NCBI RefSeq assembly: GCF_000688255.1
Contig: NZ_JHYS01000006.1
Span: 124,001 to 188,000 of the forward strand
Length of the DNA stretch: 64,000 nt
Source of the DNA: Simplicispira psychrophila DSM 11588
GTDB lineage: Bacteria; Pseudomonadota; Gammaproteobacteria; Burkholderiales; Burkholderiaceae_C
Reading direction: 5' to 3'
Part shown: in pieces, positions 45,631 through 54,567 of the stretch
Position numbering within the stretch: the stretch's first letter is position 1
Layout: each line of letters begins with the position of its first letter
The notes under the pieces: model-generated
Databases searched by the model: none
Seen by the model: only the letters and a program-made list of their open reading frames with translations
What the model was told of the DNA's origin: nothing
Made by a program: the position numbers and the translations under genes

Positions 45631-46202
45631 AGCACCTCCTTATCTGCCTGCTGGTCGCTGCCAGCGCTCTGGGGTTGTCTGGTTGCGCCCGTTATTACTA
45701 TGGTGAGAACAGCGAGGTGATGCACAGCCGTTCGGTCTCGGGGCAGCCGCTGGCGCAGCCGCGCACCGATGTGTTGCTGGCCAATTACCACGCTGTGGAT
45801 GTGTTGCTGCAGGGTGCGGTGCTCGATCCGCAGCGCAGCGTGCTGGTGGCGACCTTGGTCAATGTGGATCGACTGGGTGAATCCTCGCGTCTGGGCCGTA
45901 TTTTTTCTGAGCAGATTGCTGGGCGCTTGGTGCAGCGCGGTGTGCCAGTGACAGAACTCAAATTGCGCGAGAGTGTGTTTTTGCAGCCCCACCAGGGCGA
46001 ACTGCTGTTGTCGCGCCAATTGAGCGAGGTCAGCCAGCAGCACGACGCGCAGGCGGTGGTGGTGGGCACCTATGCTGTCTCGGCGCAAACGCTGTATGTC
46101 AGCCTCAAGCTGGTCAATCCGGTGGGCAACACGGTGGTAGCGGCGAGCGACTATGCCCTGCCGATGGATGAGAATGTGCGCGCGCTGTTGTTCGAGCGCT
46201 GA
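45627..46202 (+). CDS. FlgO-family outer-membrane lipoprotein
   Basis: A 191-residue lipoprotein with lipobox L-S-G-C (Cys20). The body (VDRLGESSRLGRIFSEQ, R-G-V-P-V-T-E-L-K-L-R-E) fits the FlgO domain, whose founding member is a flagellar outer-membrane lipoprotein in Vibrio. The flhC-flhD genes end 140 bases away on the other strand, which supports a link to motility but does not prove it. Confidence 0.8.
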   Translation: MKHLLICLLVAASALGLSGCARYYYGENSEVMHSRSVSGQPLAQPRTDVLLANYHAVDVLLQGAVLDPQRSVLVATLVNVDRLGESSRLGRIFSEQIAGRLVQRGVPVTELKLRESVFLQPHQGELLLSRQLSEVSQQHDAQAVVVGTYAVSAQTLYVSLKLVNPVGNTVVAASDYALPMDENVRALLFER

Positions 46203-46243
46203 GTGGGTATTCCAGGCCTTGCTGGCCTGGGCCTGTTCCAGAC

Positions 46244-46277
46244 ATAACAAACCCGGCGCGCAGGCCGGGTTTGTTAT
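46244..46277. terminator. Bidirectional terminator between FlgO-like gene and flhC
   Basis: A 14-base stem (ATAACAAACCCGGC and its partner) with a 6-base loop. T-rich sequence follows on the plus strand; the minus-strand side is less T-rich. The genes are convergent. Confidence 0.75.
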
Positions 46278-46330
46278 TTTGATAGCTAGAGGCGCTTGCT
46301 GTGCAAGCGTTTGAGCCCTATTTAATCAAA
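46272..46330 (+). repeat. Palindromic element copy 10, between FlgO-like gene and flhC
   Basis: TTTTGATAGCTAGAGGCGCT, a loop and AAGCGTTTGAGCCC match the repeat, placed next to the terminator. Confidence 0.75.
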
Positions 46331-46340
46331 ATTCTAAAAT

Positions 46341-46934
46341 TTAGTGCAGCATCAGTGAGCCGGCGTTCTTGCTTTTTCCAGCGCGTGCGGGTGGGTTGCA
46401 CAGGCCGCAGACGTAGTGGCGGTTTTCATACAGCTCGGTGACAAACTGGCCGCTGCACTGGGAGCACTTGGTGCGCGTCAGCATGCCGGCATCGACAAAC
46501 TTCACCAGGCGCCAGGCGCGCGTGAACGACAGCAGCGGTTCGACCTGGGCAATGACGATCTGCTCGTTGTACAGGCGGTAGGCTTTGGTCAGCAGGTCGA
46601 CCGCGTCCAGGTCCACGCCCTTGGACAGGTACTCGTAGATGTTCAGGAACAGCGAGCTGTGGATGTTTTCCTGCCACGTCAGGAACCAATCGGTCGAGAA
46701 CGGCAGTTGGCCCTTGGAGGGCGACTTGCCGGCCACTTCCTTGTAGAGGCGAATCAGGCGCTCGTAGGACAGCGTGGTTTCTGATTCGAGCACCTGCATC
46801 CGCGCGCCCATTTCAATCAGCATGGCAGCGCGCTCGATCTGGCGCGATTCATTCAGGACGCTCTTGGGGGGAGCTTTGGCGCTTTTGGGCGCTGCGGCAG
46901 CGGCCAGGGTAGTGTCGGTGGCAGTGGCGGTCAT
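46341..46934 (-). CDS. flhC: Flagellar master regulator subunit FlhC
   Basis: A 197-residue protein, with an extra alanine-rich N-terminal segment (about 25 residues) before the usual start. The zinc site is four cysteines (CSQCSG and CGLC). With FlhD it forms the activator of class II flagellar genes. Motility structural genes are not in this window. Confidence 0.95.
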   Translation of the reverse strand: MTATATDTTLAAAAAPKSAKAPPKSVLNESRQIERAAMLIEMGARMQVLESETTLSYERLIRLYKEVAGKSPSKGQLPFSTDWFLTWQENIHSSLFLNIYEYLSKGVDLDAVDLLTKAYRLYNEQIVIAQVEPLLSFTRAWRLVKFVDAGMLTRTKCSQCSGQFVTELYENRHYVCGLCNPPARAGKSKNAGSLMLH

Positions 46935-46984
46935 ATCGGGCTCCTGAGGCGTGTCGCGGGGTGCTGGTGGGGGCGCAAGGGGGC

Positions 46985-47314
46985 TTAGAGCACTTCCGAG
47001 ACGCGGCTGGCCATGAGGATGTTGGCGTGCAGCGTGTTGGTGGCGTCGTTACCGATCTTCTTGGGCGTGTTGTGGTTGGTGAGCAAGCTCCACACCAAGT
47101 TGTCATCGACGCGAAAGCTGCAAAGAAGGGTGTTTCTCGAGGCCAATTTCATCAGTTGTGCTGCGGACAAAGAGCTGAGAATATCGGCAGCCTCTTCGTT
47201 CATGCCCAGACGAAAGACGGCTTCGGCCTTGTCCCGGCGAATTAGGGTCTGCGCCAACATCAGGTAGGTCAGGTTGGTTTCGCGAATCTCAGCCAGCAAT
47301 TGTTCGTTCGTCAT
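46985..47314 (-). CDS. flhD: Flagellar master regulator subunit FlhD
   Basis: A 109-residue helical protein with the family pattern N-L-T-Y-L-M-L-A-Q-T-L-I-R-R-D-K. It precedes flhC by 50 bases. Its partner complex binds upstream of flagellar promoters. About 220 bases of A/T-rich leader lie upstream, with no hairpin terminator seen. Confidence 0.96.
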   Translation of the reverse strand: MTNEQLLAEIRETNLTYLMLAQTLIRRDKAEAVFRLGMNEEAADILSSLSAAQLMKLASRNTLLCSFRVDDNLVWSLLTNHNTPKKIGNDATNTLHANILMASRVSEVL

Positions 47315-47538
47315 GGGTCATCCTTTTCATTTCGGACCGTCTTTCACGCTGTATGCATGTGCCTGATCCGTTGAAATGGATTGTGAATTCGATCCAATCA
47401 AAAATTAAGTCGGGGGATTGCTGTGCCGAGTGTCTGGTTTTGTAACGGGTCTTGTAGGTGTTTACCTTACAAAGCTTGCAGCCTGGCAGGTCCTGCCCGC
47501 AGCGCCCGGTAATGCTGCACTGGGGGCGATAAAACACC

Positions 47539-48441
47539 TCAGCCGCGCTCTACCGGCCGCGCCGAATCACTGCACCATTCGCTCCAGCTGCCTGCAAATA
47601 ACGTGGTTTTTCCGAGTCCGGCCAGCTCCATGGCGAGCACATTGGGGTTGGCTGTGACGCCGCTGCCACAGTGGTGCACGGCGCTGGCGGGCGTGCGCCC
47701 GGCCAGCAGGGCCTCAAACTCGGTGCGCAGCAGTGCAGGGCTCTTGAACAGTCCGTCCGGTGTGAAGTTGTCGGTAAAGGGGCGATTCAGCGCGCCCGGA
47801 ATATGGCCGGCGACCGGATCCAGGGGCTCGACCTCACCGCGATAACGGGGCGCGGCCCGGGCGTCGATCAGTGTTTGGCCCGGCTGCTGCAGGCGTGCCC
47901 AGACCTGTTGCGCGCTGACCATCTGGCGCAGCGGTGGGCTGAGGCGAAAGTTGCTCTGAAAATGTGCCGCTTCATCGCCCTGCGCCAGTTCGCCGCTCTG
48001 GCCTTGCCAGGCGGGCAGGCCGCCATCGAGGACGGCTACGGCATCGTGTCCCAGCCACTTCAGCATCCACCACAGACGGCCGCAAAAGGCGCTGCCCTGG
48101 CGGTCATACACCACCGCCTGCATGGAGTTCGCAAAGCCCACGCTGGACAGCCAGATGGCGAATTTTTCGCGGCTGGGCAAAGGGTGGCGCCCCCCTGAGA
48201 CGGGCGTGTCGGCCTCGCTGGCGGTGATCACCGCGCCGTGGGCCCCGGGCGCGCCGTGCAGTGCGCTCAGTGCGGTGTCGAGGTGTGCGTATACCGCGCC
48301 GGGGATATGGCTGTTGCGGTATTGCTCTTGGCCGGCGCTGGGCTGGGCTAGGTCAAAACTGCAGTCAAACACCATCAACGGGGCACCACTGGTGCGCAGA
48401 GCTTGTAGTGCGGGGGCAGAGATCAGGGTGGTGTAGGTCAT
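47539..48441 (-). CDS. sseA: Thiosulfate/3-mercaptopyruvate sulfurtransferase (rhodanese)
   Basis: A 300-residue protein of two rhodanese domains. The active-site Cys is in HHCGSGVTA (about residue 239), the loop typical of 3-mercaptopyruvate sulfurtransferases. It moves sulfur to thiol acceptors or cyanide. The first domain (FDCSFDL, H-I-P-G-A-V-Y) is a non-catalytic repeat. Confidence 0.92.
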   Translation of the reverse strand: MTYTTLISAPALQALRTSGAPLMVFDCSFDLAQPSAGQEQYRNSHIPGAVYAHLDTALSALHGAPGAHGAVITASEADTPVSGGRHPLPSREKFAIWLSSVGFANSMQAVVYDRQGSAFCGRLWWMLKWLGHDAVAVLDGGLPAWQGQSGELAQGDEAAHFQSNFRLSPPLRQMVSAQQVWARLQQPGQTLIDARAAPRYRGEVEPLDPVAGHIPGALNRPFTDNFTPDGLFKSPALLRTEFEALLAGRTPASAVHHCGSGVTANPNVLAMELAGLGKTTLFAGSWSEWCSDSARPVERG

Positions 48442-48489
48442 GTTGGAGGCAACAAAAAAGCGATGGCGTGATTGTGGCTTTTTTGCGCA

Positions 48490-48530
48490 AAAACGCCCAT
48501 CTGTCTGATCTGGCAGATGGGTTTTTTTAA
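48490..48530 (-). terminator. Terminator of the Rieske oxygenase gene
   Basis: The stem CCCATCTG / CAGATGGG is followed by a T-run on the minus strand. The plus strand also has a T-run. Confidence 0.75.
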
Positions 48531-48540
48531 GGGTAAACAG

Positions 48541-48592
48541 CCTGAAGCGCTTATGCGATAAGCGCTAATAGCTACTTTTATGATAGCTGTTG
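48541..48592 (-). repeat. Palindromic element copy 11, between the Rieske gene and sseA
   Basis: On the minus strand: AAAAGTAGCTATTAGCGCTT, a loop and AAGCGCTTCAGG. It lies just past the Rieske stop codon. Confidence 0.75.
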
Positions 48593-48596
48593 CCGC

Positions 48597-49736
48597 TTAT
48601 CGCAGCAGGCTGTCTGCGCCCATGGCGGCGCGGTACCACGCGTGAAAGTGCTGCATGCCGTCTTCCATCGGGCTTTGGTAGGGGCCGACTTCGTTGTCGC
48701 CGCGTGCCAGCAGTGCTTTGCGCCCGGTATCCATGCGCTCGCCGATTTCATCGTCCTCGATGCAGGTTTCCATATAGGCCGCTTGCTGCGCTTGGACGAA
48801 TTCGCGCTCGAAGGCGGTAATTTCTTCGGGGTAATAAAACTCGACCATGTTGAGCGTCTTGCGCGGGCTGACCGGGTGCAGCGTCGAGACGGTGAGCACA
48901 TGCGGATACCACTCGACCATGATGTGCGGGTAATAGGTCAGCCAGATGGCGCCGCGCTCGGGCAGTTGGCCTTGGCGGTACTGCAGCAGCACCTCGTGCC
49001 ATTTTTTGTACACGGCCGAGCCCGGCTGGCCAAAGGTGGAGGCCACGCCGACGGTTTGCACTGAATATTCTTTTTTGAACTCCCACTCCAGATCGTCGCA
49101 GGTGACAAAGTTGCCCAGTCCAGGGTGAAAGGGGCCGACGTGGTAGTCCTCTAGATAGACCTCGATAAAGGTCTTCCAGTTGTAGTTGCACTCGTGCAGC
49201 TCGGTGCGGTCCAGGGTAAAGCCCTCAAACGATAGTTGCGCACGGGGACCCATGCTGGCCAGATCGGCTTCGATGTCGTGGCCGTTGTCCTCGAACAACA
49301 AGCCGTTCCACTCGCGCAGCGGGTAATTTTTCAGGTTCAGACACGGGTCGTGGGTAAAGTGCGGCGCGCCCAGCAAATCGCCGCTGGGGCTGTAGGTCCA
49401 GCGGTGCACCGGGCAGACGATGTTGCCACCAGCGCTGCCTTTCTGGTGCTCCTGCAGCGAGCCGCGCCCTTGCAACATGATGGCTTGGCGGTGGCGGCAG
49501 ACGTTGGAGATGAGTTCGACCTGGCCATGCGGGTTGCGCACCAGCGCGCGGCCGCCGCCTTCTTGCGGCAGGGCGTAGTAGTCGCCCGGGTTAGGGACGC
49601 TCAACTGGTGCCCCACATAGCGAGGCCCGCGCTGGAAGAGAGTCTCCAGCTCGCACTGGAACAGCGCCTCATCGAAATAGCTTGAAACTGGTAGTTGGCT
49701 TGCAGCCGGCTGCAGTCGAAGACTTAAATCAGTCAT
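48597..49736 (-). CDS. Rieske-type ring-hydroxylating oxygenase alpha subunit
   Basis: A 379-residue protein. The [2Fe-2S] site is C-x-H (CRHRQ) and C-x-x-H (CPVHRW), and the mononuclear iron region has Y-H-V-G-P-F-H-P-G. It is close to oxygenases of unknown substrate that many Comamonadaceae keep beside xseB-ispA-dxs. It needs a reductase partner not visible here. I start at MTDLSL; a longer frame reaches 49814 without homology. Confidence 0.9.
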   Translation of the reverse strand: MTDLSLRLQPAASQLPVSSYFDEALFQCELETLFQRGPRYVGHQLSVPNPGDYYALPQEGGGRALVRNPHGQVELISNVCRHRQAIMLQGRGSLQEHQKGSAGGNIVCPVHRWTYSPSGDLLGAPHFTHDPCLNLKNYPLREWNGLLFEDNGHDIEADLASMGPRAQLSFEGFTLDRTELHECNYNWKTFIEVYLEDYHVGPFHPGLGNFVTCDDLEWEFKKEYSVQTVGVASTFGQPGSAVYKKWHEVLLQYRQGQLPERGAIWLTYYPHIMVEWYPHVLTVSTLHPVSPRKTLNMVEFYYPEEITAFEREFVQAQQAAYMETCIEDDEIGERMDTGRKALLARGDNEVGPYQSPMEDGMQHFHAWYRAAMGADSLLR

Positions 49737-49794
49737 ATTGACCTGACCTAAAGACTCCCCACAGGGAGAAGAGGTGAAAGAAATGCGCCAGAGC

Positions 49795-49824
49795 GCAAAA
49801 AAAGAAACCGGCACAGTGCCGGTT
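49795..49824 (-). terminator. Terminator-like hairpin in the Rieske gene leader
   Basis: On the minus strand a 9-base stem (AACCGGCAC / GTGCCGGTT) is followed by a T-rich run. It lies about 60-90 bases upstream of the start. No gene on that strand ends here, so it may be an attenuator. Confidence 0.6.
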
Positions 49825-49991
49825 GAAGAGAAATGGGATTATAGGAGTTGGGGTTATTGTCAGCGGATATTCCCGTCGTGCCTATCCGTGTATTGGCCTG
49901 CATCCGCGACAGGGGGCTGCGGCACACGCGTGGCCCGGTGTGCGTATCGGCCTAAAATTGACAGCTTTACCCAATCCGCCGCCGTTTTTCT

Positions 49992-50225
49992 ATGCCCAAG
50001 CCCAAGCCCAAAACCACTGCTCCAGCCACTTATGAAATAGCGCTGGAGGAATTAGAGCAGCTGATTCGCAGCGTCGAGTCTGGCCAATTGCCGCTTGAGG
50101 AAATGCAGGCCGCTTACCAGCGCAGCGAAGTGCTGCTGGCTTTTTGCCGTGATCGGCTAGATGCCGTGCAAGATCAAGTTGGCGTGCTGGATGACGGTGC
50201 TTTAAAGCCCTTGAACCAATCATGA
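49992..50225 (+). CDS. xseB: Exodeoxyribonuclease VII small subunit
   Basis: A 77-residue helical protein with the pattern Y-E-I-A-L-E-E-L-E-Q-L-I-R-S-V-E-S-G-Q-L-P-L-E-E. It pairs with XseA to degrade single-stranded DNA. Its stop overlaps the ispA start (ATGA). Confidence 0.95.
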   Translation: MPKPKPKTTAPATYEIALEELEQLIRSVESGQLPLEEMQAAYQRSEVLLAFCRDRLDAVQDQVGVLDDGALKPLNQS

Positions 50226-51169
50226 GCACCGTGCAGCAGTGCGTGCCAGATGCGCCTGCCTTTGATTTGCCACTCTGGATGCAACAGCCTATGGTGTGTG
50301 TCGAGCAGGCTTTGTCGCGCTGGGTCGGCACCGATGCTCCGGCTGGGCTGGGCGAAGCCATGCGCTATGCCGTGCTCGATGGCGGCAAGCGTCTGCGCCC
50401 GCTGTTGGTGCTGGCGGCGCGCGACGCTGTTGCCCCAGCCGATGGAGCAGTGCGCAGCAAGACGCTGGACGATGCGGCCCTGCGCGCTGCCTGTGCGGTC
50501 GAATTGATCCACGCCTATTCATTGGTCCACGACGACATGCCGTGCATGGACAACGACGTGTTGCGCCGTGGCAAGCCTACCGTGCACGTGCAGTTTGGTG
50601 AGGCCCGTGCCTTGCTGGCGGGCGACGCGCTGCAGGCGCTGGCGTTTGAGCTGCTGACTCCCGATGACCCGGCCGTCTCGGCGCCGGTGCAGGCACGGCT
50701 GTGCCGCTTGCTGGCCCATGCGGCTGGCTCGGCCGGTATGGCGGGTGGGCAGGCGATTGATCTGGCCAGCGTCGGGCTGGCGCTGGACGAGGGGCAATTG
50801 CGCCACATGCACCAGCTCAAGACCGGAGCCCTGTTACAAGGCAGCGTGATGATGGGTGCTGCCTGTGGTCATGCCGATGTGCCCGCGCTGGCTGCACTGC
50901 AGGCTTATGGCACCGCCCTGGGGTTGGCGTTTCAGGTGGTGGACGATATTTTGGATGTCACTGCCGACTCTGACACGCTGGGTAAAACCGCCGGCAAGGA
51001 TGCTGCGGACCACAAGCCCACCTATGTCTCACTGATGGGGCTGCAGCGGGCCCAGGCCTACGCTGGGCAATTGCGTCAGCAAGCCCATGCCGCGCTGCAC
51101 GCCAGTGGCTTGCCGCAGCAGGGCGCACTGGCTGCGTTGGCCGACATGGTGGTGGATCGCTCTTGTTAA
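50222..51169 (+). CDS. ispA: Farnesyl diphosphate synthase (geranyltranstransferase)
   Basis: A 315-residue prenyltransferase. The first aspartate-rich motif DDMPCMD is near 103 and the second DDILD near 240. It condenses DMAPP or GPP with IPP, feeding quinone and undecaprenol synthesis. It is between xseB and dxs in the usual order. Confidence 0.95.
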   Translation: MSTVQQCVPDAPAFDLPLWMQQPMVCVEQALSRWVGTDAPAGLGEAMRYAVLDGGKRLRPLLVLAARDAVAPADGAVRSKTLDDAALRAACAVELIHAYSLVHDDMPCMDNDVLRRGKPTVHVQFGEARALLAGDALQALAFELLTPDDPAVSAPVQARLCRLLAHAAGSAGMAGGQAIDLASVGLALDEGQLRHMHQLKTGALLQGSVMMGAACGHADVPALAALQAYGTALGLAFQVVDDILDVTADSDTLGKTAGKDAADHKPTYVSLMGLQRAQAYAGQLRQQAHAALHASGLPQQGALAALADMVVDRSC

Positions 51170-51185
51170 ACCACTGCGATTTTCA

Positions 51186-51242
51186 TTCAATTAGCCCGCT
51201 AACGTCTGCTCTGTAAGCGCTAGTAGCTATTAAAATTATAGT
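51186..51242 (-). repeat. Palindromic element copy 12, between ispA and dxs
   Basis: Minus strand: ATTTTAATAGCTACTAGCGC, a loop and GACGTTAGCGGGC. It ends just before the dxs start codon, so it could affect dxs translation. Confidence 0.7.
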
Positions 51243-51243
51243 A

Positions 51244-53145
51244 ATGCCCTCTATGCGATTTCCTTTGCTGCAGACCGTCAATGATCCGTCGGATCTGCGC
51301 CGTCTGCCCCGCTCCGAGCTCAAGACGCTGGCCAACGAGTTGCGTGCCTTTGTCATCCACAGTGTGGCCAAGACGGGAGGGCATCTGAGCTCCAACCTGG
51401 GGACGGTCGAGCTGACGGTGGCACTGCATTACGTCTTCAATACGCCGCACGACCGCTTGGTGTGGGACGTGGGCCACCAGACCTATCCGCACAAAATCTT
51501 GACCGGGCGGCGTGAGCGCATGGATTCGCTGCGCCAACTGGGCGGTCTGTCGGGCTTTCCGCAGCGCGGCGAAAGCGCCTACGACACGTTTGGCACGGCG
51601 CACTCCAGCACCAGCATTTCTGCGGCGCTGGGCATGGCGCTGGCGGCGCAGCAAAAGGGTGAAGATCGCCGTGCCGTGGCGATCATTGGGGACGGCGCCA
51701 TGACGGCGGGCATGGCGTTTGAGGCGCTGAACAACGCCGGTGTGGCTGATACCAATCTGCTGGTCATCCTGAACGACAACGACATGAGCATCAGCCCGCC
51801 GGTGGGTGCGCTCAACCGTTATTTGGCGCAGCTGATGAGTGGGCAGTTTTACGCGGCCGCTAAAAATGTTGGCAAAACCGTGCTTAAGAACGCACCTCCG
51901 TTGCTGGAGTTGGCCAAGCGCCTGGAGCAGCAGGCCAAGGGTATGGTGGTGCCAGCCACGCTGTTTGAAAAATTCGGCTTCAACTACATTGGCCCGATCG
52001 ATGGCCACGATCTGGACTCGCTCATTCCGACGTTGGAAAACATCAAAGGCCTCAAAGGCCCGCAGTTCCTGCATGTGGTGACGAAGAAGGGCTATGGCTA
52101 CAAGCTCGCCGAGGCCGATCCGGTGGCTTACCACGGCCCGTCGAAATTTGACCCGGCCATCGGTCTGATCAAGCCGGTGACGCCACCGCAGCAAACTTTC
52201 ACCCAGGTGTTTGGCGAGTGGCTGTGCGATATGGCAGTACACGACAGTCGCCTGGTGGGCATCACCCCCGCCATGCGCGAGGGTTCGGGCATGGTGGAGT
52301 TCCATCGACGCTTTCCGACGCGCTATTACGACGTCGGCATTGCCGAGCAGCACGCCGTGACTTTTGCCGCCGGTATGGCCTGTGAGGGCCTCAAGCCAGT
52401 GGTAGCGATTTATTCCACGTTCTTGCAGCGCGGCTACGACCAGCTGATCCACGACGTGGCGCTGCAAAACCTGCCGGTGGTGTTTGCCTTGGACCGGGCC
52501 GGGTTGGTGGGGGCCGATGGCGCCACGCACGCCGGCGCCTATGACATCCCGTTTGTGCGCTGCATTCCGAACATGTCCATGGCTTGCCCGGCCGATGAGC
52601 GTGAGTGCCGCCAGTTGCTCAGCACCGCCTTTTCGCAAAACCAGCCGGTGGCCGTGCGTTACCCGCGTGGCGCGGGCGCAGGCGTGGCCCCGCTGCCGGG
52701 GTTGGAGGCGCTGCCTTTTGGAAAAGGCGAAGTGCGGCGCATGCGCCAAGGCGGTGCAGATGCTGCGCCGGGCACACCGCGCATCGCCATCCTGGCGTTT
52801 GGCACGCTGCTGTATCCGGCGTTGCAGGCAGCCCAGGCGTTGGATGCCACGGTGGTCAACATGCGCTGGGTCAAGCCGCTGGACGTGGAGTTGCTACTCG
52901 CTGTAGCTGCAGACCACGATGCGCTGGTGACACTGGAAGAAGGCGCACTCATGGGCGGCGCCGGTAGCGCCGTACTGGAGGCCTTGAGCGCTGCAGGCGT
53001 GCTGCGCCCCGTGCTGACCTTGGGTCTGCCAGATGCATTCATCGAGCATGGCGACCCTGCCACGTTACTGGCGCTGCAAGGACTGGATGCTGCCGGCATT
53101 GAGCGGTCGGTGCGCACCCGCTTTCCGTCTCCCCCGCTGCCGTAA
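51244..53145 (+). CDS. dxs: 1-Deoxy-D-xylulose-5-phosphate synthase
   Basis: A 633-residue TPP enzyme, the first step of the MEP isoprenoid route. G-G-H-L-S-S-N-L-G near 40, the TPP motif [12 protein letters not shown], and the second-domain [10 protein letters not shown] are present. A start at ATG 51244 or 51253 is possible. The repeat copy lies directly upstream. Confidence 0.96.
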   Translation: MPSMRFPLLQTVNDPSDLRRLPRSELKTLANELRAFVIHSVAKTGGHLSSNLGTVELTVALHYVFNTPHDRLVWDVGHQTYPHKILTGRRERMDSLRQLGGLSGFPQRGESAYDTFGTAHSSTSISAALGMALAAQQKGEDRRAVAIIGDGAMTAGMAFEALNNAGVADTNLLVILNDNDMSISPPVGALNRYLAQLMSGQFYAAAKNVGKTVLKNAPPLLELAKRLEQQAKGMVVPATLFEKFGFNYIGPIDGHDLDSLIPTLENIKGLKGPQFLHVVTKKGYGYKLAEADPVAYHGPSKFDPAIGLIKPVTPPQQTFTQVFGEWLCDMAVHDSRLVGITPAMREGSGMVEFHRRFPTRYYDVGIAEQHAVTFAAGMACEGLKPVVAIYSTFLQRGYDQLIHDVALQNLPVVFALDRAGLVGADGATHAGAYDIPFVRCIPNMSMACPADERECRQLLSTAFSQNQPVAVRYPRGAGAGVAPLPGLEALPFGKGEVRRMRQGGADAAPGTPRIAILAFGTLLYPALQAAQALDATVVNMRWVKPLDVELLLAVAADHDALVTLEEGALMGGAGSAVLEALSAAGVLRPVLTLGLPDAFIEHGDPATLLALQGLDAAGIERSVRTRFPSPPLP

Positions 53146-53243
53146 AGGCGTTGGCGTCGGCTTGAAGCTTGCAAAACCCTGAAGCTGTGCCGATCAGTGC
53201 TCTTTTTCAGGGGAAAACCCCCAAAGCGTCTGGCCGGCTGGTT

Positions 53244-53271
53244 TTTACAATTGCCTACTAGCTCGTATAAA
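53244..53271 (+). promoter_or_regulatory. Promoter of the first tandem TRAP binding-protein gene
   Basis: TTTACA and TATAAA are separated by 16 bases. The predicted start is near the left arm of the hairpin at 53277, so the transcript would begin with that hairpin. Confidence 0.55.
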
Positions 53272-53276
53272 GTGCC

Positions 53277-53313
53277 AGAGGGTGTGCAAAATTCGTGCGC
53301 ACCCTCTTTTTTT
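53277..53313 (+). terminator. Intrinsic terminator in the leader of the TRAP gene
   Basis: The stem AGAGGGTGTGC / GCGCACCCTCT with a 9-base loop is followed by seven T. It could end dxs transcripts, or attenuate the downstream promoter. Confidence 0.75.
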
Positions 53314-53338
53314 GCAAATATATTTTCGGAGAAATTCC

Positions 53339-54421
53339 ATGGATCGTCGTTCCATCATGAAACATGCAGGCTTGGCGGGCGTGCTGGCTGCCGGTGTGGC
53401 GCCTGCTGTCTACGCCCAAACCAGCGTGCGCTGGCGCATGGCATCGAGTTTCCCCAAATCGTTGGACACGATTTTTGGCAGCGGCGAGATGTTTGCCAAA
53501 ACCGTGAAAGCCTTGTCCGGTGGCAAATTTGAAGTCTCCGTGCATGCCGGTGGCGAGTTGATGCCTGCTTTTGGCGTAGTCGATGCACTGCAAAACGGTA
53601 CGGTGGAAATGGCGCAGACAGCGTCGTACTACTTCACCGGCAAGGATCCTATTTTTGCCTTTGGCTGCGCTGTGCCCTTTGGTCTGACAGCGCGCCAGAT
53701 GGATGCATGGATGGAGCATGGCAATGGCCGCAAGCTGCTGGATGCGTTTTATGCCAACTACAACATGAAGAGTCTGAGTGCCGGCAACACGGGCACGCAG
53801 ATGGGCGGCTGGTACCGCAAGGAAATCAAGACGGCAGCCGACTTGAAAGGCCTGAAGATGCGCCTGGGCGGCGGACTGTTTGGCGAAGCCATGCAAAAAC
53901 TCGGTGTGGTGGCGCAAAACATGCCTGCCGGCGACGTCTACCAGGCGCTGGAAAAAGGCACGCTGGATGCGGTGGAGTTCGTCGGCCCGTACGACGATGA
54001 AAAGCTGGGCTTTAACAAGGTAGCGCCGTTCTATTACTACCCCGGCTGGTGGGAGGGCGGTGCTGAGCTTGAATTCTTCATCAATACCAAAGCCTATGCG
54101 GCGCTGTCGCCCGAGTTCCAGGCGATTGTCGATGCGGCTGCTGCCGTGGCTGCCCGCGACATGACAGCCAAGTACGACGCGCTGAATCCGATTGCACTCA
54201 AGAAACTCGTCGGTGCCAAGACGCAGCTCAAGCCGTTCTCGAAAGAGATCATGGACGCAGGCTTCAAGGCTTCGATGGAGGTATTTGCCGAGCACGAGGC
54301 CAAATCGCCGGAGTTCAAGAAAATTCACCAGAGCATGCGTGCATTCCAGCGCGATCAGTTGCTGTGGGCGCGTTATTCGGAATTGCGTTTTGATAATTAC
54401 ATGACTGCTGTGAAGCTGTAA
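53339..54421 (+). CDS. TRAP transporter DctP-family binding protein (Tat-type signal), copy 1
   Basis: A 360-residue periplasmic binding protein. The start MDRRSIMKHAGLAGVLAAG is a twin-arginine-like signal. The mature part shows the DctP pattern with A-D-L-K-G-L-K-M-R-L and the helix V-Y-Q-A-L-E-K-G-T-L-D. It resembles TakP-type proteins that bind 2-oxo acids, which is inference. No DctQM genes are near, so its membrane partners must lie elsewhere. SD: CGGAGAAATTCC. Confidence 0.88.
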   Translation: MDRRSIMKHAGLAGVLAAGVAPAVYAQTSVRWRMASSFPKSLDTIFGSGEMFAKTVKALSGGKFEVSVHAGGELMPAFGVVDALQNGTVEMAQTASYYFTGKDPIFAFGCAVPFGLTARQMDAWMEHGNGRKLLDAFYANYNMKSLSAGNTGTQMGGWYRKEIKTAADLKGLKMRLGGGLFGEAMQKLGVVAQNMPAGDVYQALEKGTLDAVEFVGPYDDEKLGFNKVAPFYYYPGWWEGGAELEFFINTKAYAALSPEFQAIVDAAAAVAARDMTAKYDALNPIALKKLVGAKTQLKPFSKEIMDAGFKASMEVFAEHEAKSPEFKKIHQSMRAFQRDQLLWARYSELRFDNYMTAVKL

Positions 54422-54471
54422 AGCAGTCTCGTTTTTGGCATGGACATTGAATTTTCATGTCTGCGCCAATC

Positions 54472-54518
54472 GCCGGCTCCCCATCTCTGCCACCGCGAGA
54501 TGGCAGCCGGTTTTTTTT
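54472..54518 (+). terminator. Terminator between the two TRAP binding-protein genes
   Basis: A stem CCATCTC / GAGATGG nested in CCGGCT / AGCCGG is followed by eight T. Confidence 0.8.
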
Positions 54519-54567
54519 GCCTCTTCGCGACCCGGGGAGGTGGTTTTATATTTTTAGGAGACTTGCA

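Noticed and set aside
51220-52749. A 509-codon open frame opposite dxs
   Set aside because: It is a shadow of dxs with no domain features.
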